Source: Branchiostoma belcheri (taxonomy: Eukaryota > Chordata > Leptocardii > Amphioxiformes > Branchiostomatidae). Taken from it: DNA of 64,000 bases. The stretch spans positions 119,580 through 183,579 of the forward strand of contig NW_017804065.1 of NCBI RefSeq assembly GCF_001625305.1, in the 5' to 3' direction. The position numbers were made by a program, and so were the translations under genes. The notes beneath the pieces are model-generated. The model did not search any database. It saw only the letters and a list, made by a program, of their open reading frames with translations, and had not been told where the DNA came from. Below are positions 1-13,500 of the stretch, piece by piece. How positions within the stretch are numbered: the stretch's first letter is position 1; every line of letters begins with the position of its first letter.

Positions 1-138
1 CCCCGTGTAATCTCGGCACTGAACACCTGTATTCTATCCTCTGCCTCTCACCAGCGCAGGTTTTATACAATTTACCTGTGTGGCACATGTCATTATATAC
101 AGTCGAATGCACACTGTCACCAAAAATAACGTACTTAC

Positions 139-181
139 GCCACTTTTCCAGGTATTTCCTGAGGTTAGGGAAGAGGGACAT
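139..181 (-). CDS. Probable first coding exon of an unrecognised gene leaving the left edge
   Basis: Read on the minus strand, an ATG at 181-179 opens 14 codons (MSLFPNLRKYLEKW) plus one base, then a strong donor GTAAGTACG at 138. The start lies just downstream, in transcription sense, of a CRE/ETS-like promoter cluster at about 200-230, which is typical of a housekeeping first exon. The base before the donor is C rather than G, so the splice site is not perfect. The remaining exons would lie to the left of base 1. I do not recognise the protein family from 14 residues. A chance ORF cannot be excluded. Confidence 0.4.
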
Positions 182-199
182 CCCCTACTTTAGCGGCGG

Positions 200-230
200 G
201 TGCGCCACTTCCGGGTACGTCACAAAAATC
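200..230 (-). promoter_or_regulatory. CRE/ETS-like core promoter cluster
   Basis: On the minus strand this stretch reads GTGACGTA (CRE-like) followed directly by CCCGGAAGTGG (ETS-like), then GC-rich sequence, within 50 bp upstream of the ATG at 181. The arrangement is common in CpG-rich housekeeping promoters. It supports transcription towards the left edge. No TATA box is seen. Confidence 0.4.
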
Positions 231-1383
231 GCTTCGGGCCATGTTTAACTTTTGACTTTTCTTGCCGATAGCTTCAATCTATTGATAATCAAAAGGATGC
301 TCGACTTGCCGGAGGGCGATGTTGACTCCTAAATAAAGCATTGTTTGAGGCCAGCCGTAGCAAATCTCGTAATATGATATAATTTCACCACAATGGTATT
401 CACACGGGAAAAAATACCACACAGTGACATGACCACAAATATTTTCCATGCACTTTCGGGGGGGTTTAATGACTCAGGGCCTTCCGGATTTGTGTACGCA
501 TGTCACCTTCCTGTAATTTTTTGAACGCCCTCAAATCTCACGTTAGCAAGTCTCCTAGATTTTATCAACTCCCCAAAGTTTCCGTTACTGAACGTTTCGC
601 CCAGTACAACTTTCATCCAAAGATGTTTCGCCCGTAGATATGGACATATAACCTACCAGGCCCGATGTAAGATCCAACCCGTGCAGATACTAAGTAAAGA
701 TTCACAGTTTTGATGCTGTTGACATGTGAAAATGAAGTGTTTCTCGGTATGTCTTCCACAAATTTTTATTGATATAACTTATATAGTAAGTGACTTTCAT
801 AAGGTTTCAACTTGCATATCTCTGCTACTGTTACTATAACTATTGTTAGAGGTAGAAAGAGGTTGCTATAAAAAGGTACCGTGACCACAAGGAATTACGC
901 AAATATGCTATATGAATGCCGTGGAAAATGAAGTACATTCCGTTAGTCAGTGCACACGACACCGAAAGAAACAGATTATTTCACGCTGTTACCACAATTC
1001 CCCAAGTATTTACCATTAGAAGATCACCGAAAGACTACATTGTACGTTAGTACCGAAACCACAAAACCCACTCATTATCATTATGCAGAACGCGAGAGAC
1101 CTTCAAAGAAGTCAAGTTTTATAATAACCATCCTAGTACCTTATAGGATCAGACACTAGTTGTATGTACCCTGTTACTTTGCTTTTACTTGAACACTGTA
1201 CATGCAATTAGTCTTCCGGTATGATTTTCCGGTATATCCAGAAGTTCAAAGTTGTACTTCCCATGACTGTTGGTCCTTTCGCGGTTTGATTTCCTATTGC
1301 TGCGCGTCAAAACCACGAATGACGTAAAGGGAGTGTGAAGTATGGAAATTAGTGACTCATGATTTTTCTTTGTTTTTGTCACT

Positions 1384-1409
1384 TTCTCTCTCTCTCTCTC
1401 TGTCTCTTT
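1384..1409. repeat. CT microsatellite
   Basis: This is a run of CT dinucleotides with one interruption, ending in TGTCTCTTTC. It is simple sequence with no coding meaning. Confidence 0.85.
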
Positions 1410-3042
1410 CGTTGGGTGGATTGTGGCGTGTTGTAGATTTGGAAAGCGAAAGGTAGTCGGCAAGTTTGAGTACGTCAGTGCGCTATGTTGGAATCATTCG
1501 GTCAAACATGTTAGTTGTGACCACCTCTGCAAAAGGCCTTTAATATACAGTAAAACAAACCTGGACTGTACTAGCTACCTGAAAACTTTCGTCAAGTCCC
1601 ATTTGATCTCTCTCATATATATATATATGAAGTGTATATATATACATATACATATACAGACAGGTGTGACTGTAGTGTTGTTTTGGCAGACATGGCAACT
1701 TTCACTTTTAATTTCAACTTTCCAATGTTCGGTCGAGGTTGTCAAGGTTGTTTATAGAACATCAGGGGGTCAAAATCGTACTTTAAAGCGATTATATAAG
1801 ATTTTCACTAATTCAAAGCCATCCATTTGAAATATATATATAATTCCAATGGATGTGCACAGTGTATATTTGCATATCAAAACGCCTCCGTGGCGAAGTT
1901 GCTATTTAGTCGGACCGACAGTCCTGATAAGTACATTTGTTCTTTAACAGCAGCAGATTCCATTCCAGTTAGTTTACCGTACATGACCCTTGGGTCCTGT
2001 TGTATCCACAACCGTGCTTTATCGATCCAGAGTCGTACCTTTGATGTTGAATCATGTGAATCATCTGGCCGTGGTTTAAGTGTTTGACTACACTTGCGTG
2101 GTCGGTTGATTTGCTTGATCACGGTTAACAGGTTACATAATAACGTCCTCACAAACCAGCGTAGCTCGGGGGTTTTATCAGTCCCATGAGCACAGGGCAT
2201 TTCTTTCTGACAGCCTACTAGTATATTTCAAGCCTTTCTGCATGATTACATTCTCCACAGGCCGAGTTTTGCCTATCTTTCCAATAATTAAATCCGACTC
2301 CGTGAAAACGGCGTGCGCTAATGGGTCGTATATTAGACATTTTAGATATGTAAATCACGTCTTAAAGATAACGATTTTGCACTTGAAAATCAAGGAAACT
2401 TGTACATTGTATAAGATTTGCACTTAGTCTAATGGGGGAAATGTGTACAATAATATACACGGAATAATCTTCATGGATGCATTCATTAATTCATCGTAAG
2501 GTGAACATTCATATGATACGTTTGGTTTACACAGCAAAATGAGGACATTAATTCCTCACCACCTCAATAGTGGTGGCTTTCACGTACAAATTTAGCTGTC
2601 TGGTGACAGAAAAAGTTGCCGGAGATCATTATATCGACGTCCAGTTCTGTCATAGCCTCGCTGACAGTCTTTCCACAAGAAAGATGGTGCGACATACGCA
2701 AACGTTCAGTCATTCACCTCGCCAATAAGCCCTTGGGGTAGACCCAACCGACCGAACTTCCTGAGGTAGCAACTATTTTTATACCAGGCTGTTTTGTGCC
2801 TGTACCTGTGTACTTCCCATGACTGTGTTTAGTTATGGTTCGGTCGGTACGTTATTTGTGGTCACCAGCTGAGGGTTTGGTGGGAGAAATTGTGACGTAT
2901 GAGCTCACAGTTATGACTTTACCAGAGTAAAGATTATTCAAAGGATTTAACAAACACATGCTAGTCTACCTATCTCCCCAGCGTTCACAGCCACGCCCAC
3001 CTGTACCTTCTATATATAGTCCCATTGTTCATAATTACAGAT

Positions 3043-3070
3043 AGGAAGGAAGGAAGGAAGGAAGGAAGGG
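3043..3070. repeat. (GGAA)n microsatellite
   Basis: About seven copies of AGGA/GGAA are followed by a G-rich tail. Confidence 0.85.
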
Positions 3071-3776
3071 GGTGGATGAAGAAGGGTGGAGCTGGTGAGG
3101 TGGAGGAAGGCAAACAGGTGTGTCCAACAGCGCGCAGCCAGAGACACTAGCACTCTACGTGCTAAAATAACGAGTGCATATCCTATATCATATACAATGT
3201 AAATATCATATACAATGTGATAGGGTAAATTTGATTTTCATTAAACTCAGAAAGATCTGATTTTCATTTAACTTAGAAAGTACGCTCGACTCTCTGAACT
3301 TGAGTGACAGTCTGACGTACAATACGATTAACAAAGTCACCACGAGGGCGGGACAGTCTGACTCAAACGCGGAGGCTTCTTTCAATAGATCGATTCCCTT
3401 GACGTGAGAAATGCACTTGGCAGTATTTACGCACATCCTTTCGCCCTCCTGTACTTTGTTTCGTGACGTCATTATACACCCCCTGACCGGGACAGTCGTG
3501 ATATGTGAAGGGGTCAGCCACACCATGGAATGAAACGTTCTCCAAATCCAATACACACAAGTTTATATACACATGGACTCTGTACGTACAACAAAAGCCT
3601 AACATCATCTAGACATTAAACGTAATTGTCGATAATATTTCTGCCGGAAAAACCGGCGCATTGTATATAATGCTTGTTAAAGAAATGACACAATCGTCAT
3701 AACTATGCCAGTACTTTTACACAAATCATGTCATAAACACTACACTCTATTCTGCTCATCCAAATGTTACACAGAT

Positions 3777-4527
3777 TTTATTGTTAAAGACTCAGTCGCT
3801 TGTCATGAAACCAGCATTATACAGCTAATATTGGAACCTGGTGTTCTCCAAGAAAATGGTAAAAACGAAGTGTTCACTTTTATTCTCATGTACACCTTAA
3901 AAATTTCACAAAAAATTGATCGTCATCTTGAACTGCATGCACCCAGTACTTCTGTACAGAACTATACTTCCATGTACATAAAACACAAGTTTGTGACATT
4001 TGGTTATCACACAAAAAGACATGGATACACTTGGGTACTAACTACAAGTATACATATCTTGAACTTTGCCTCTAGCATGTAATCAACCAATATCACCTTC
4101 TCAACAATTTTATTGTGGAAAATCTTTGGCCTTTCTCTTTAAACCCTATGCCCTGGTCTTTTATCGAACTTCAAAAATATCATTTTCACGGTTTAATGGA
4201 GAGGCAAACCACACATACACTGATTAACGTTAACTAAAGATTAGTGAAGTCTGTGAATATAAATAATTAATCTATTCTACAATATCTCAACATACATAAT
4301 CTTACATTCAAACATGTCAGCAAACACTTCTTATGAAACAGTCAAATACTTAGCAGAATTCCTTTGCTTCAAGAAGCGGTAGACTGGTGTTATGGTTTTG
4401 ATTTATGATGTATACATCTCTCTATGTAATATATATATATATATATATAATATATTCATACAAGGATTAAAACATGACTTTCACCCGTCCTACATCACGA
4501 TAGTGACATGTTTCACTGATGTGCTGT
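3777..4527 (-). other. Probable KChIP 3' UTR with candidate poly(A) signals
   Basis: Downstream of the KChIP stop codon (4528-4530) the minus strand has AATAAA signals whose complements are TTTATT at 4108-4113, 3878-3883 and 3777-3782. Which one is used cannot be decided from sequence. A (TA)n run at 4428-4455 lies within this UTR. A 125-codon ATG-started frame on the opposite strand (3705-4082) is AT-rich, has no recognisable motif, and is most likely fortuitous. Confidence 0.45.
4428..4455. repeat. (TA)n microsatellite
   Basis: An uninterrupted AT alternation of about 24 bp lies in the presumed KChIP 3' UTR. Confidence 0.85.
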
Positions 4528-4575
4528 TCACAGTATGGTGTCAAACACAGACATGGACTTGGTGATGTTCTCATC
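4528..4575 (-). CDS. KCNIP: KChIP terminal coding exon
   Basis: The acceptor TTTGCTCCAG precedes GATGAGAACATC. The 15 residues [15 protein letters not shown] end at TGA. They match the conserved KChIP C-terminus (DDNIMRSLQLFQNVM in human KChIP1). Phase 0 agrees with the preceding exon. Confidence 0.92.
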   Translation of the reverse strand, partial: DENITKSMSVFDTIL

Positions 4576-7500
4576 CTGGAGCAAAAATAACAATGGTATA
4601 ACATTGATGGACAATTCTGTAAATATTATACATCCACAGCATGTAGGCAGAACATACTGCACCTGCGCGAAATCCGTAATGTGTTGTGCATAGCACTTCT
4701 GCAGAACAACTCATATAAGGTCAACATCACGACTGTAGTTTCCAAATGTTTGATGCAATGTTCACCAAAAATCCAACGAAAACAGTGAAAAGTGGGGGTT
4801 TCGCGCAGGTGCAGTACGTTCTGCAGACATACTCCCACCCCCTTAAACTAGAGGCTGCTACTGCTGAACACTACTGATGGATCAAAGATCAACAGATTGA
4901 TTGCTAAAGGTTACACAAATCCAACTTAAATAACTCAGCAATTGCGGTCTAGTGGAAAGAGGGCCTTAACAACAATTCCAGAAAGCACAGGAGACTACAT
5001 ACTGCATGTAATATGCTCAGTGTTCAGTGGAATTATCTACACTTTTTTCAATGTACCATCCTATACTGACAATGCAGGAATCATCATAGATAAGTGTGTA
5101 ATACATTGCAGTTTGATCCTTTTAACATTCCTCTGATGAAGTCAGGATGATTCACTTACATTTTTACACGTTTCCATAAACTCGTCAATGGTAACCACAC
5201 CATCCCTGTTCTTGTCCATTTTCTGCAACAGAAGTTTGTTTCTGCATTGAGTGATGTTGGGCATACATGAGATCTAGCCTGGTTTGAAGCTTTTCCACTC
5301 AAGCCACATGTAAGCAAGGCAGGATCTCAAGCTACACAATCATGCACCTCTTAAAGTCATTCTTATAAAGGTTCTTTAACAACTCCAAAGGAGTGGAAAA
5401 CTTTAAGTCTTGAAACTATGGTGCTATTTTTGTGGTGGCCTCTCCGCTGCTAACCCACAATACTCACACTGCAAATATGTCTCCCTTGTATGATATGTTA
5501 ACTGTCCTAAAGAATTTCATTTCGCACCTACCACAACATAGAACCACCACAAAAGTAACCGAATCTGTTACTGTATTGATTTTGACTTCTTTGTTTTAGT
5601 GTGTCTGTACAATGTATGTCTGTTTGCATTTCCGCAATGCAGGTTTTGTATGTTCTGCCATTAGGTAGTGCAATTCCAGCATGCTCTGCAAGAGGTCACT
5701 TACCATCATGAGGGTGTGAAGTCTGCCATCTCTGATTGCCAGAGACATTACGTTACTTTTGTCTGACCTTTTCTGGACACAACTTATCTCCAACCAATAA
5801 GAAATATATGATGCACATGTATATAGGTGTAATAATTTTTTTTTGGGGGGGGGGGAGGAAAACTCTGCTCACAATCACAAAAATCCATTCATAAATGATC
5901 TAGAGCATGCAATCAAGAACACTTGCAAATAAAATGTTGGCACCTGAAAACATCATATATAACCACAGATCCACAGCCATTATACCAATACAACAGTGGA
6001 AAATTCTCAACGCCACACCCATCCCATGGACCCAAAACAGGATGGAGAGACAGAGAGAGGAGTGAGCAAAACCCCAATCCAACCAGAGCTTGTGAAATGG
6101 CAAAGGGAGACTGATGTACATAATTGGGGGTGTGAGTGGGGAAGAAAGCTTTAATTTTCTCTTGTGTCCTCACTACACATCTCGAGATCTCCCTCAGTCA
6201 CAGTCAGTGCTATCTTGGATCCCCTTACTTCGTCCATCTAAAGGAATTAAGTTGCCATGTCCAATTTATGTTCTACGCTCTCCAGCCTATTAACATATCT
6301 TGCCACAGTCACCTGGGTTGATAACAGTGACTATCTTCCACCTACCTTAGGCATGGCAAAGTTTGTCTATCTTCAAATGTAAGTGCATTGTCATGAATAT
6401 TTGACATGTGCACACCTAACAATGGCACTCGCCGGGGAAAGGGACATCAGACAAGATGGCAACAAAACCAACACAAGTAAAGCAGATCACAAGCATCATA
6501 CAAAACATTAGATGATTTTTTTCCAACTTTTAATGTGTATGACATACTCTTACCAGTCTTTCTCCAGCTCTACATGACTCCATTTCAAGCTTTTGTTTCT
6601 TTGTTTGTTTGTTCTTAGAATGTCATGGTCGTTGTGCCATTCAATCTTTGGGAGACTTTCAAGCATATTATTCGTATTAAGTTACTTTAGTTTAGTTAAG
6701 TACCAACTTATGAGTTGGTTGAATTGTGGTTATTCCATATATCCTATGGTATCATTTGATATTGATAACATATCTGGGGTTTTTCACCCTGGATACATTG
6801 GAAAATGGTAGTAGGCGAATGTTTCCCCTGCTGACATAGATAAACAATACCGGGGTAACAAGAAATGAATATTGTATATGGCCGTTCTCCTACTCTAATA
6901 ATTCTATTTCAAAAAGAAGTGGTAATCATATTCAAAAATTATGATTTCTCTAGAAGTCGTGCTGTCAGTTATTGGTACATTTCTGCATCTCAGAAAACGT
7001 GACAGCTTCTTACAACAATAACTCTGATTGCAATATTATAGTACGTGTTGTTCAAAGTTGTTTTGTTTCACCTTTATGTTGACATTCTAATATGTTTCAT
7101 TAAGCATGAACCTGAATTTGAGTGTGGACATCAACAATCAATGACACCATATTGATTTTATACATGTACCTGCAGTCAGTTGAAAATAAAATCTGAATCT
7201 GCACACACTTATAGATTTTTGCCAGCAGGTTTCAGTGTCCATGGGCCAGGACTGATTGCCAGCCTGTACTGGACCCAGCCAACCCTGGCAGTCAGCTGTG
7301 CAAGGGTGGGAGAGGGTCTGCATGGGGGACCTGGCAATGCTTAATGGTGCATTTTGAACAAATAACGTCTAGACTTAAGCAAACAACTGCGTTTCACAAA
7401 TAATTTACTGGCAACACTTAACATTGAGTGGGTCAGCTACGATTAAGGGTGAATTAAAACAGCTCGCCACACGTCATGAAAAAAGGTATGCAGACCCTCA

Positions 7501-10500
7501 TAGGATGAAACAGTGGGTGTCTAGGGTTAACCAATTCAAAAGAAATTCTGCAGTACTGTTGTTCTCTCTACATGGATAGATTACACTATACATTCTATAT
7601 ATTAATGCTATAAATGCTATAAATTCTTCAATTTTTGTTTCATTTTAAACATTGATTTCTCAACACAAACTATGATCAAACTTCTGTCCTCCACTGGGAC
7701 AATACAATTGTTAGGACTGCAAACACGAAGATTGAGCAAACTCCTGATTTTCACTGTGCTTCTAAATTCAAGTGTGATCGGCTTAAAATGATTTGAGCTA
7801 CTATTGTCTTTTTATATTGAAGGGCCACAAATACCATGACACTGTGACATAAATAAAGGTTATGACAGTTAACAGTATGATGATCATAATGTTCTTTGGG
7901 TACTTTTGGATAAATCAATCAATACATATATAGTTTTGAAAAATTCTTGTAAAATTGGTTTTGGACCACCCCGTGCACTTTCCCTTCAGGCGGCCATTGG
8001 CAGGTGCATTACACACACATAAATGAGTCTTACAACCAGATAAAGAAGGTTGGCAGAGAGAGAACTTGCTGTCTCAGGAATATGCAAACCTGGTACATTC
8101 ACATTAACAGTCACATGTATGACTCCAACCTTTAGCATGCATGAGAACATGGATATTGATTTTAGGGTTGGCAGAAAAAGCAGTCCAGTACATTTGTATC
8201 TGGATGGAATCTGGATGGGTACTAACTTGGAGGCATGGAGTAGGAAGCTGCATGCTTAAGGTTGGAGGAAATGCTAGCCTCAGCAGATGTTATCTTTAAC
8301 ATTGTGAAACATAATGAGAATGTAGTCTAGGCTATTCCATCATTGTGAAAATGATTTCAAAGACATTCAAATGAGAGAAGTTGAGCATAGCTGGTTTCTT
8401 AATTGAAAGTGGTACCTGCTTTTGGCACAAGCTTGCAGTAGTTAAATGATTGGAAGGACAAAAAAGTGAATGTTATCTTAGTATTACTAAGGAGAATACT
8501 GAAAACATTTTGTAACAGATTAAAAGAAAAGTATTAATCAACCAAGAAAACAAAGGAATGAAAAAAAAGGTTTGTTACAATGTAGGCCCTCTTTCCACCA
8601 GACAGCAATTGCCAAGCGACTGTACAGCAACCAAAATTGGATTTGTGTACCCTTAATTTCATAATTGGAATATTATCTAGTATCATGATTTATCAGAAAA
8701 CAAGATATACAAAGATTAGATTTGGTTCTTTATTTATGGAATTCATTTATTGATCTGCCAAATCTTCAGTCACTCATTGGTCAGAGCCTCCAGTGGAAAG
8801 GGTGTATAATGGAATAGCCCTCAGGTTTCTGTTGAGTAGACAGCATTGAACCCTCTCGTTCCAGACCCCTCTTTGTTGTGAGACACTGAGAAAAGAGTAT
8901 TGTCGGTATGTCTGTCTACCTGGAATACTCTTTCCACATGATCCCCTGGTGCATTTTCACTTATGGGTGGGTCAGCATACTTGCCCATCATGTCATATAT
9001 TGCTTTGACTATGTCTAACATCTCCTGTAGAGCAAAAAAAGGGGAAAAGTTAATGAAACATGAAATCTAGAAGCAGAGGGTTCTTAAATAGTACACATTC
9101 TGGATGACATTATTGGAACATATTAATATGTATTAGCATTATTTAGATGTCATCACCAATATTTAAACTGGTTACAGGTGCATTGTCCTTTTTTGGTGAT
9201 TTATACCAAACAGAAACTGATCTCACAATCTCTCAGTGCCAGAGCTTACTGGGCCTGATATCCCCGTGACCTTGTGGCCATACACCTCTCACTCAAGAGT
9301 ACCATTCCCATTTCCAGAAATACCAATAGGAGCTCAGGGTTTCTCTGTCACTATGGCAACCAGTCACTACAGCCTCAAAGACTTTGGTAACAGACAGGTC
9401 TCAGTCTGATTCCCACAATTATGCATAAATCAACAGGATCAAGATGTTCCCAATTCTCCTGATTTAGAGGTGTTGGTCATTCAGGTATCTAGTGGCCTGG
9501 CCTGTGGATGGACTGCTAGAAGTGTGATGTAGTCAGGCTAGATATTTTCTACTCCCTGTGCAAAGTTGTTGTTCCAAACTCTTACCTCCTTCGTGATGTA
9601 CCCATCACCATTGATGTCATACAGCTTGAATGCCCACATCAACTTTTCATTGAGTGAGCCTCGTGACAAAACAGACAAACCAATGACAAATTCCTGAAAT
9701 TAGAGAAAAAAAGCACATTCAGTGGATGCACGATATATCAACACCTCATATAACACTTTGGGACAGAACATACATTTTGACAACCAGATTTCAGGAACAC
9801 AGTTGACTTGCCTCTTATAAAGTTACACAACATTCAAACATGATTAATCAGCTAAACTTTGAGCCGGATTACTTTATGAGAGGCCCATCTGGACATCAGG
9901 GCACACCAGTCATCACCTAGGCTTACTTACTTACATCTCCCATTTTCTGTAACTCCAGAGTCATCTCACTTTGTTGAAAAAATTTTTTCCAAATATCTTG
10001 ACATTTTCTGATGTCTTTTTTTTTAAAACAAGTCTTAGATTTTTTAAAATCTTGAGGTGTTCCAAAAGATTTAAAGATACTTACATAAAAGTAGTAAGTA
10101 TAATTATATAGTGCTCACCTCAAAACTGATGGTGCCATTATGGTCTGCATCAAAGACATTGAAGACATAGTGCGCATATGCTGACGAGTCTGTGAAGAGA
10201 TCAGACAATTCCTTTCATTGAAATCAATTCAAATATTTATTTTCAGATTTCACACACTACATGTGTTCTTATGACATTTTCTGTTTTGGATTGAGGTGTA
10301 CCTAACAGTTTCGGACTTAGTCTACATAGTATAATTTACTTTCCTTAAATCATTTTAAAAATAATTCTCTGAATGTAAGCTCGAAATAGCCCAGAATCAA
10401 TAACTTACAGACCTATCACATGTATAACAGGGATCAAACATTCCTGTAGTTACACTGCTTCTGAGAGATATTCAAACATTAGTTAATGTTGCACTGAAGT

Positions 10501-13500
10501 ACTAGTAGCCATTTGGCTGCCAGTTCTCTACCGGTTAGGCAGTTAGGCAGCAGGGAGAAGGTTAAATGCCAGCCTGAGACTATTTTTCAGGGAAGAGATC
10601 AGAGCTCTAGAGGAGTAGACTGTAGGTAGATTGGATGAACACCAGATCAGCACAAACACACTCTTGATGTGTTTTGATTATTTTTTCATTCCTGGATTTT
10701 AAGGGTAGTCTCTTCAGATATGATAACTGATTTCCAAGGGAGCTAGACTTGACAAATCAATAAAATGATATGATATGATATGATACGAACAAAAAATGCT
10801 TATCCATAAAGTTAACAAATCATATAAACTCAAATAATATGATAACATAAAGTAGTGATGATAACTCAGGAGTCATAGAAACAACTGAAATGTGTACCCT
10901 ACATATACCCCACTGACCTCCTTGTGGGAAGAACTGTGCATAAATCTCCTTGAAAGCATCCTCATTAACCAGGCCTGTGGGACACTCCTGCAAGAAGCCA
11001 AAGGTTCAAAATAAGAACTTCTTGCGGACATCCTTAAAGACGTAAGGCCAACGTACTTACCTCCTTGGGGAAAGAACTCGGAATATATGCTCTTAAAAGT
11101 GTCCTCATTTACCAGGCCTGTGGGACACTCCTGGAAAAGTGAACAATAGCAGCCCTTGTGTCAGTACAAGTTTAGGAAAAAAGATAGGAATTTTCTAAAA
11201 AAAAATTTCTTACGTCTTTTTTTATGAATATTCACTTTAAACATTGTGTAAAATTATAGTTTTTTTTTTACTTTCATAGGATATGTTTTTTCCAACAAAA
11301 TTGATATTAATAAAAATTGAGGTCATATGTTTGTTGTTTGTTGTTTGTCTTTTCTTACTGTTACGCTTGTAAAGTTGATGACATTTGAGAAGATTAGGAG
11401 TAATGTTAAAGATTCCAATGGAGCAGAGGAAGAAACTGCCAAAGGCTCATCTACAATACAAAAAGAAATCCTTGTCCAGTACTGGTGCAGCTCTTTGGAA
11501 CGCTCTCCCATCTACATTGAAAACAGCTGCTTCCGTCGCCTCGTTTAAGCGTTTGTATAACCAGAATGTTCTCGCAACATAGTAACCGTTACTTTTGTTT
11601 TGTAACATTGATATGCAAATTTCCATTACCTTCTTTATTTATTTCATTTGTTGCATTTTATTCGCTTGTTTCATATAAGTGATTAGTTTACCGTATGATT
11701 TTTAAGCACTTTACCAATATGTTATTTTTGCAATTAAGCTAATTGTACCTTTGTTTTCCTGTTTGTTATTTTAAGCTAATAAGTATATTTTGTAAAAATT
11801 AATGTATATGTCCGCAGGGAACATTGAAAAACGCCCTTGCGGCGACATGTTTACCCTGGGTAAATAAATAAAAATGAAAATGAAAAATGAAAGAGAAATA
11901 AAGCAGTGCATTTACAGCAGCTGTAGAGATCTTCATGAGCCAGCTGGTGCAAACCCCTCTGTGTCCTGTGAGTTAGGCTCTAAAGTGACGTGGTAAGTAC
12001 ATACAGTCATGCAGAAATCAAAATCATTTGCAGACAACCGAATGTGTTACCCACCAGAAACTCATTTCATTCTATCATCATACACAGTGCTGAAAAAATA
12101 TTCAACATATTCATAAATTGCATAAACAAGTAATAGTGAATTTGCAAAATACTATTACATTAATAAAACTGTTGTTTATGCTTCTTGTATTTTGCCATGA
12201 CTACTAAATTAAATATACTTTATCCAGACCTATAAAGACATAGACATCTACAAATCCAGTCGACCTGTAGGTACAGTAGGTAACTTGAATTGAATTGGGC
12301 CAATTAGTGCATATCTAGCATTGTAATTTTGGCCCCCATAGCATATCAGCAAATGTGGCAGTTTGCAATAAATTGGTGTGTGCTTATCAGATGAATATGG
12401 CAGAGCCAGAAAGGTTGTCACATTAATACATTCACAAAGGTATTGATCAATATGTGATTAATGTGTAACAGTGATAGTCACCACATTACCTAGTGCATAA
12501 CCTTGCGCATTAGACCACACCAATTCATTTTCTAAATGGTTCTTGTATTTTGCAGGAAAATGTGGAGCAGGCAGGAAAAATCAAATAAAACAGGAACAGG
12601 CATCCTGTGATGGACCTAAATTCTACAACAGGTGACACAAAGTCAACATACCAGGATGGTTAGTATTTCAAACTTTGAACTTTTGAACTTGTAATGTAGC
12701 ACAAACACATGGGGGAATTCAGGAAAATATTTTTAGTGATTCTTGAAAGCAGAAAGTAGCAAATCTAAGAAATCAAAGAGGTGTGGCCTTAGACAAACCG
12801 GAGTGTTACAGACTGTGCAGTGTCTCACCTGTTTGAAGCCCCTGTACATGATCTGGAGCTCTTTCTTGGTGAACTTGGTGTTCCGTACGAGCTCGTCAAT
12901 GCCCTCTGGTTTATATCGCATCACCTGCATCTCGAGATCGTCAATCTCATTTTCTGTAACATAGATATGATAAGCAAAAATAAATAGTTTTTCTTCTCTG
13001 GAGAGATCACTTTTTGTACAAAAATCTGTGTGAACCTGTCCTTGGTGCTGAACACCATCCACACACATACAAACCTGTCCTTGGTGCTGAACACCATCCA
13101 TATACACTGTACAAACCTGTCCCCGGTGCTGTACATCATTCACACACACAAGAAAACATCTGTCCTTGGTGCTGAACACCATTCATACACATACAAACCT
13201 GTCCTTGGTGCTGAACACCATCCACACACATACAAACCTGTCCTTGGTGCTGAACACCATCCATACACACTGTACAAACCTGTCCCCAGTGCTGTACATC
13301 ATTCACACACACAAGAAAACATCTGTCCTTGGTGCTGAACACCATTCATACACATACAAACCTGTCCTTGGTGCTGAACACCATCCATACACACTGTACA
13401 AACCTGTCCCCAGTGCTGTACATCATTCACACACACAAGAAAACATCTGCCCTTGGTGCTGAACACCATTCATACACATACAAACCTGTCCTTGGTGCTG

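Larger units (their letters stand above)
182..3700. other. Intergenic stretch, no gene recognised
   Basis: Between the left-edge exon and the KChIP 3' end I find no ORF with family features or paired splice sites. It holds a CT microsatellite (1384-1409), TA-rich alternation at 1616-1660, a (GGAA)n run at 3043-3070 and a perfect CRE palindrome TGACGTCA at 3464-3471. A 107-codon minus-strand open frame at 1877-2200 and its plus-strand shadow have no recognisable content. Confidence 0.5.

Noticed and set aside
1877..2200. 107-codon minus-strand frame
   Set aside because: No recognised motif and no convincing splice sites, and the opposite strand is open over the same stretch.
3705..4082. 125-codon ATG frame, plus strand
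   Set aside because: AT-rich, no motif, overlaps the presumed KChIP 3' UTR in antisense, and no splice or promoter support was seen.
8821..8919. Extension of the KChIP exon to 8821 in the same open frame
   Set aside because: The donor GTAGAC after VERVFQ matches the family's exon end, and the following residues do not resemble KChIP.
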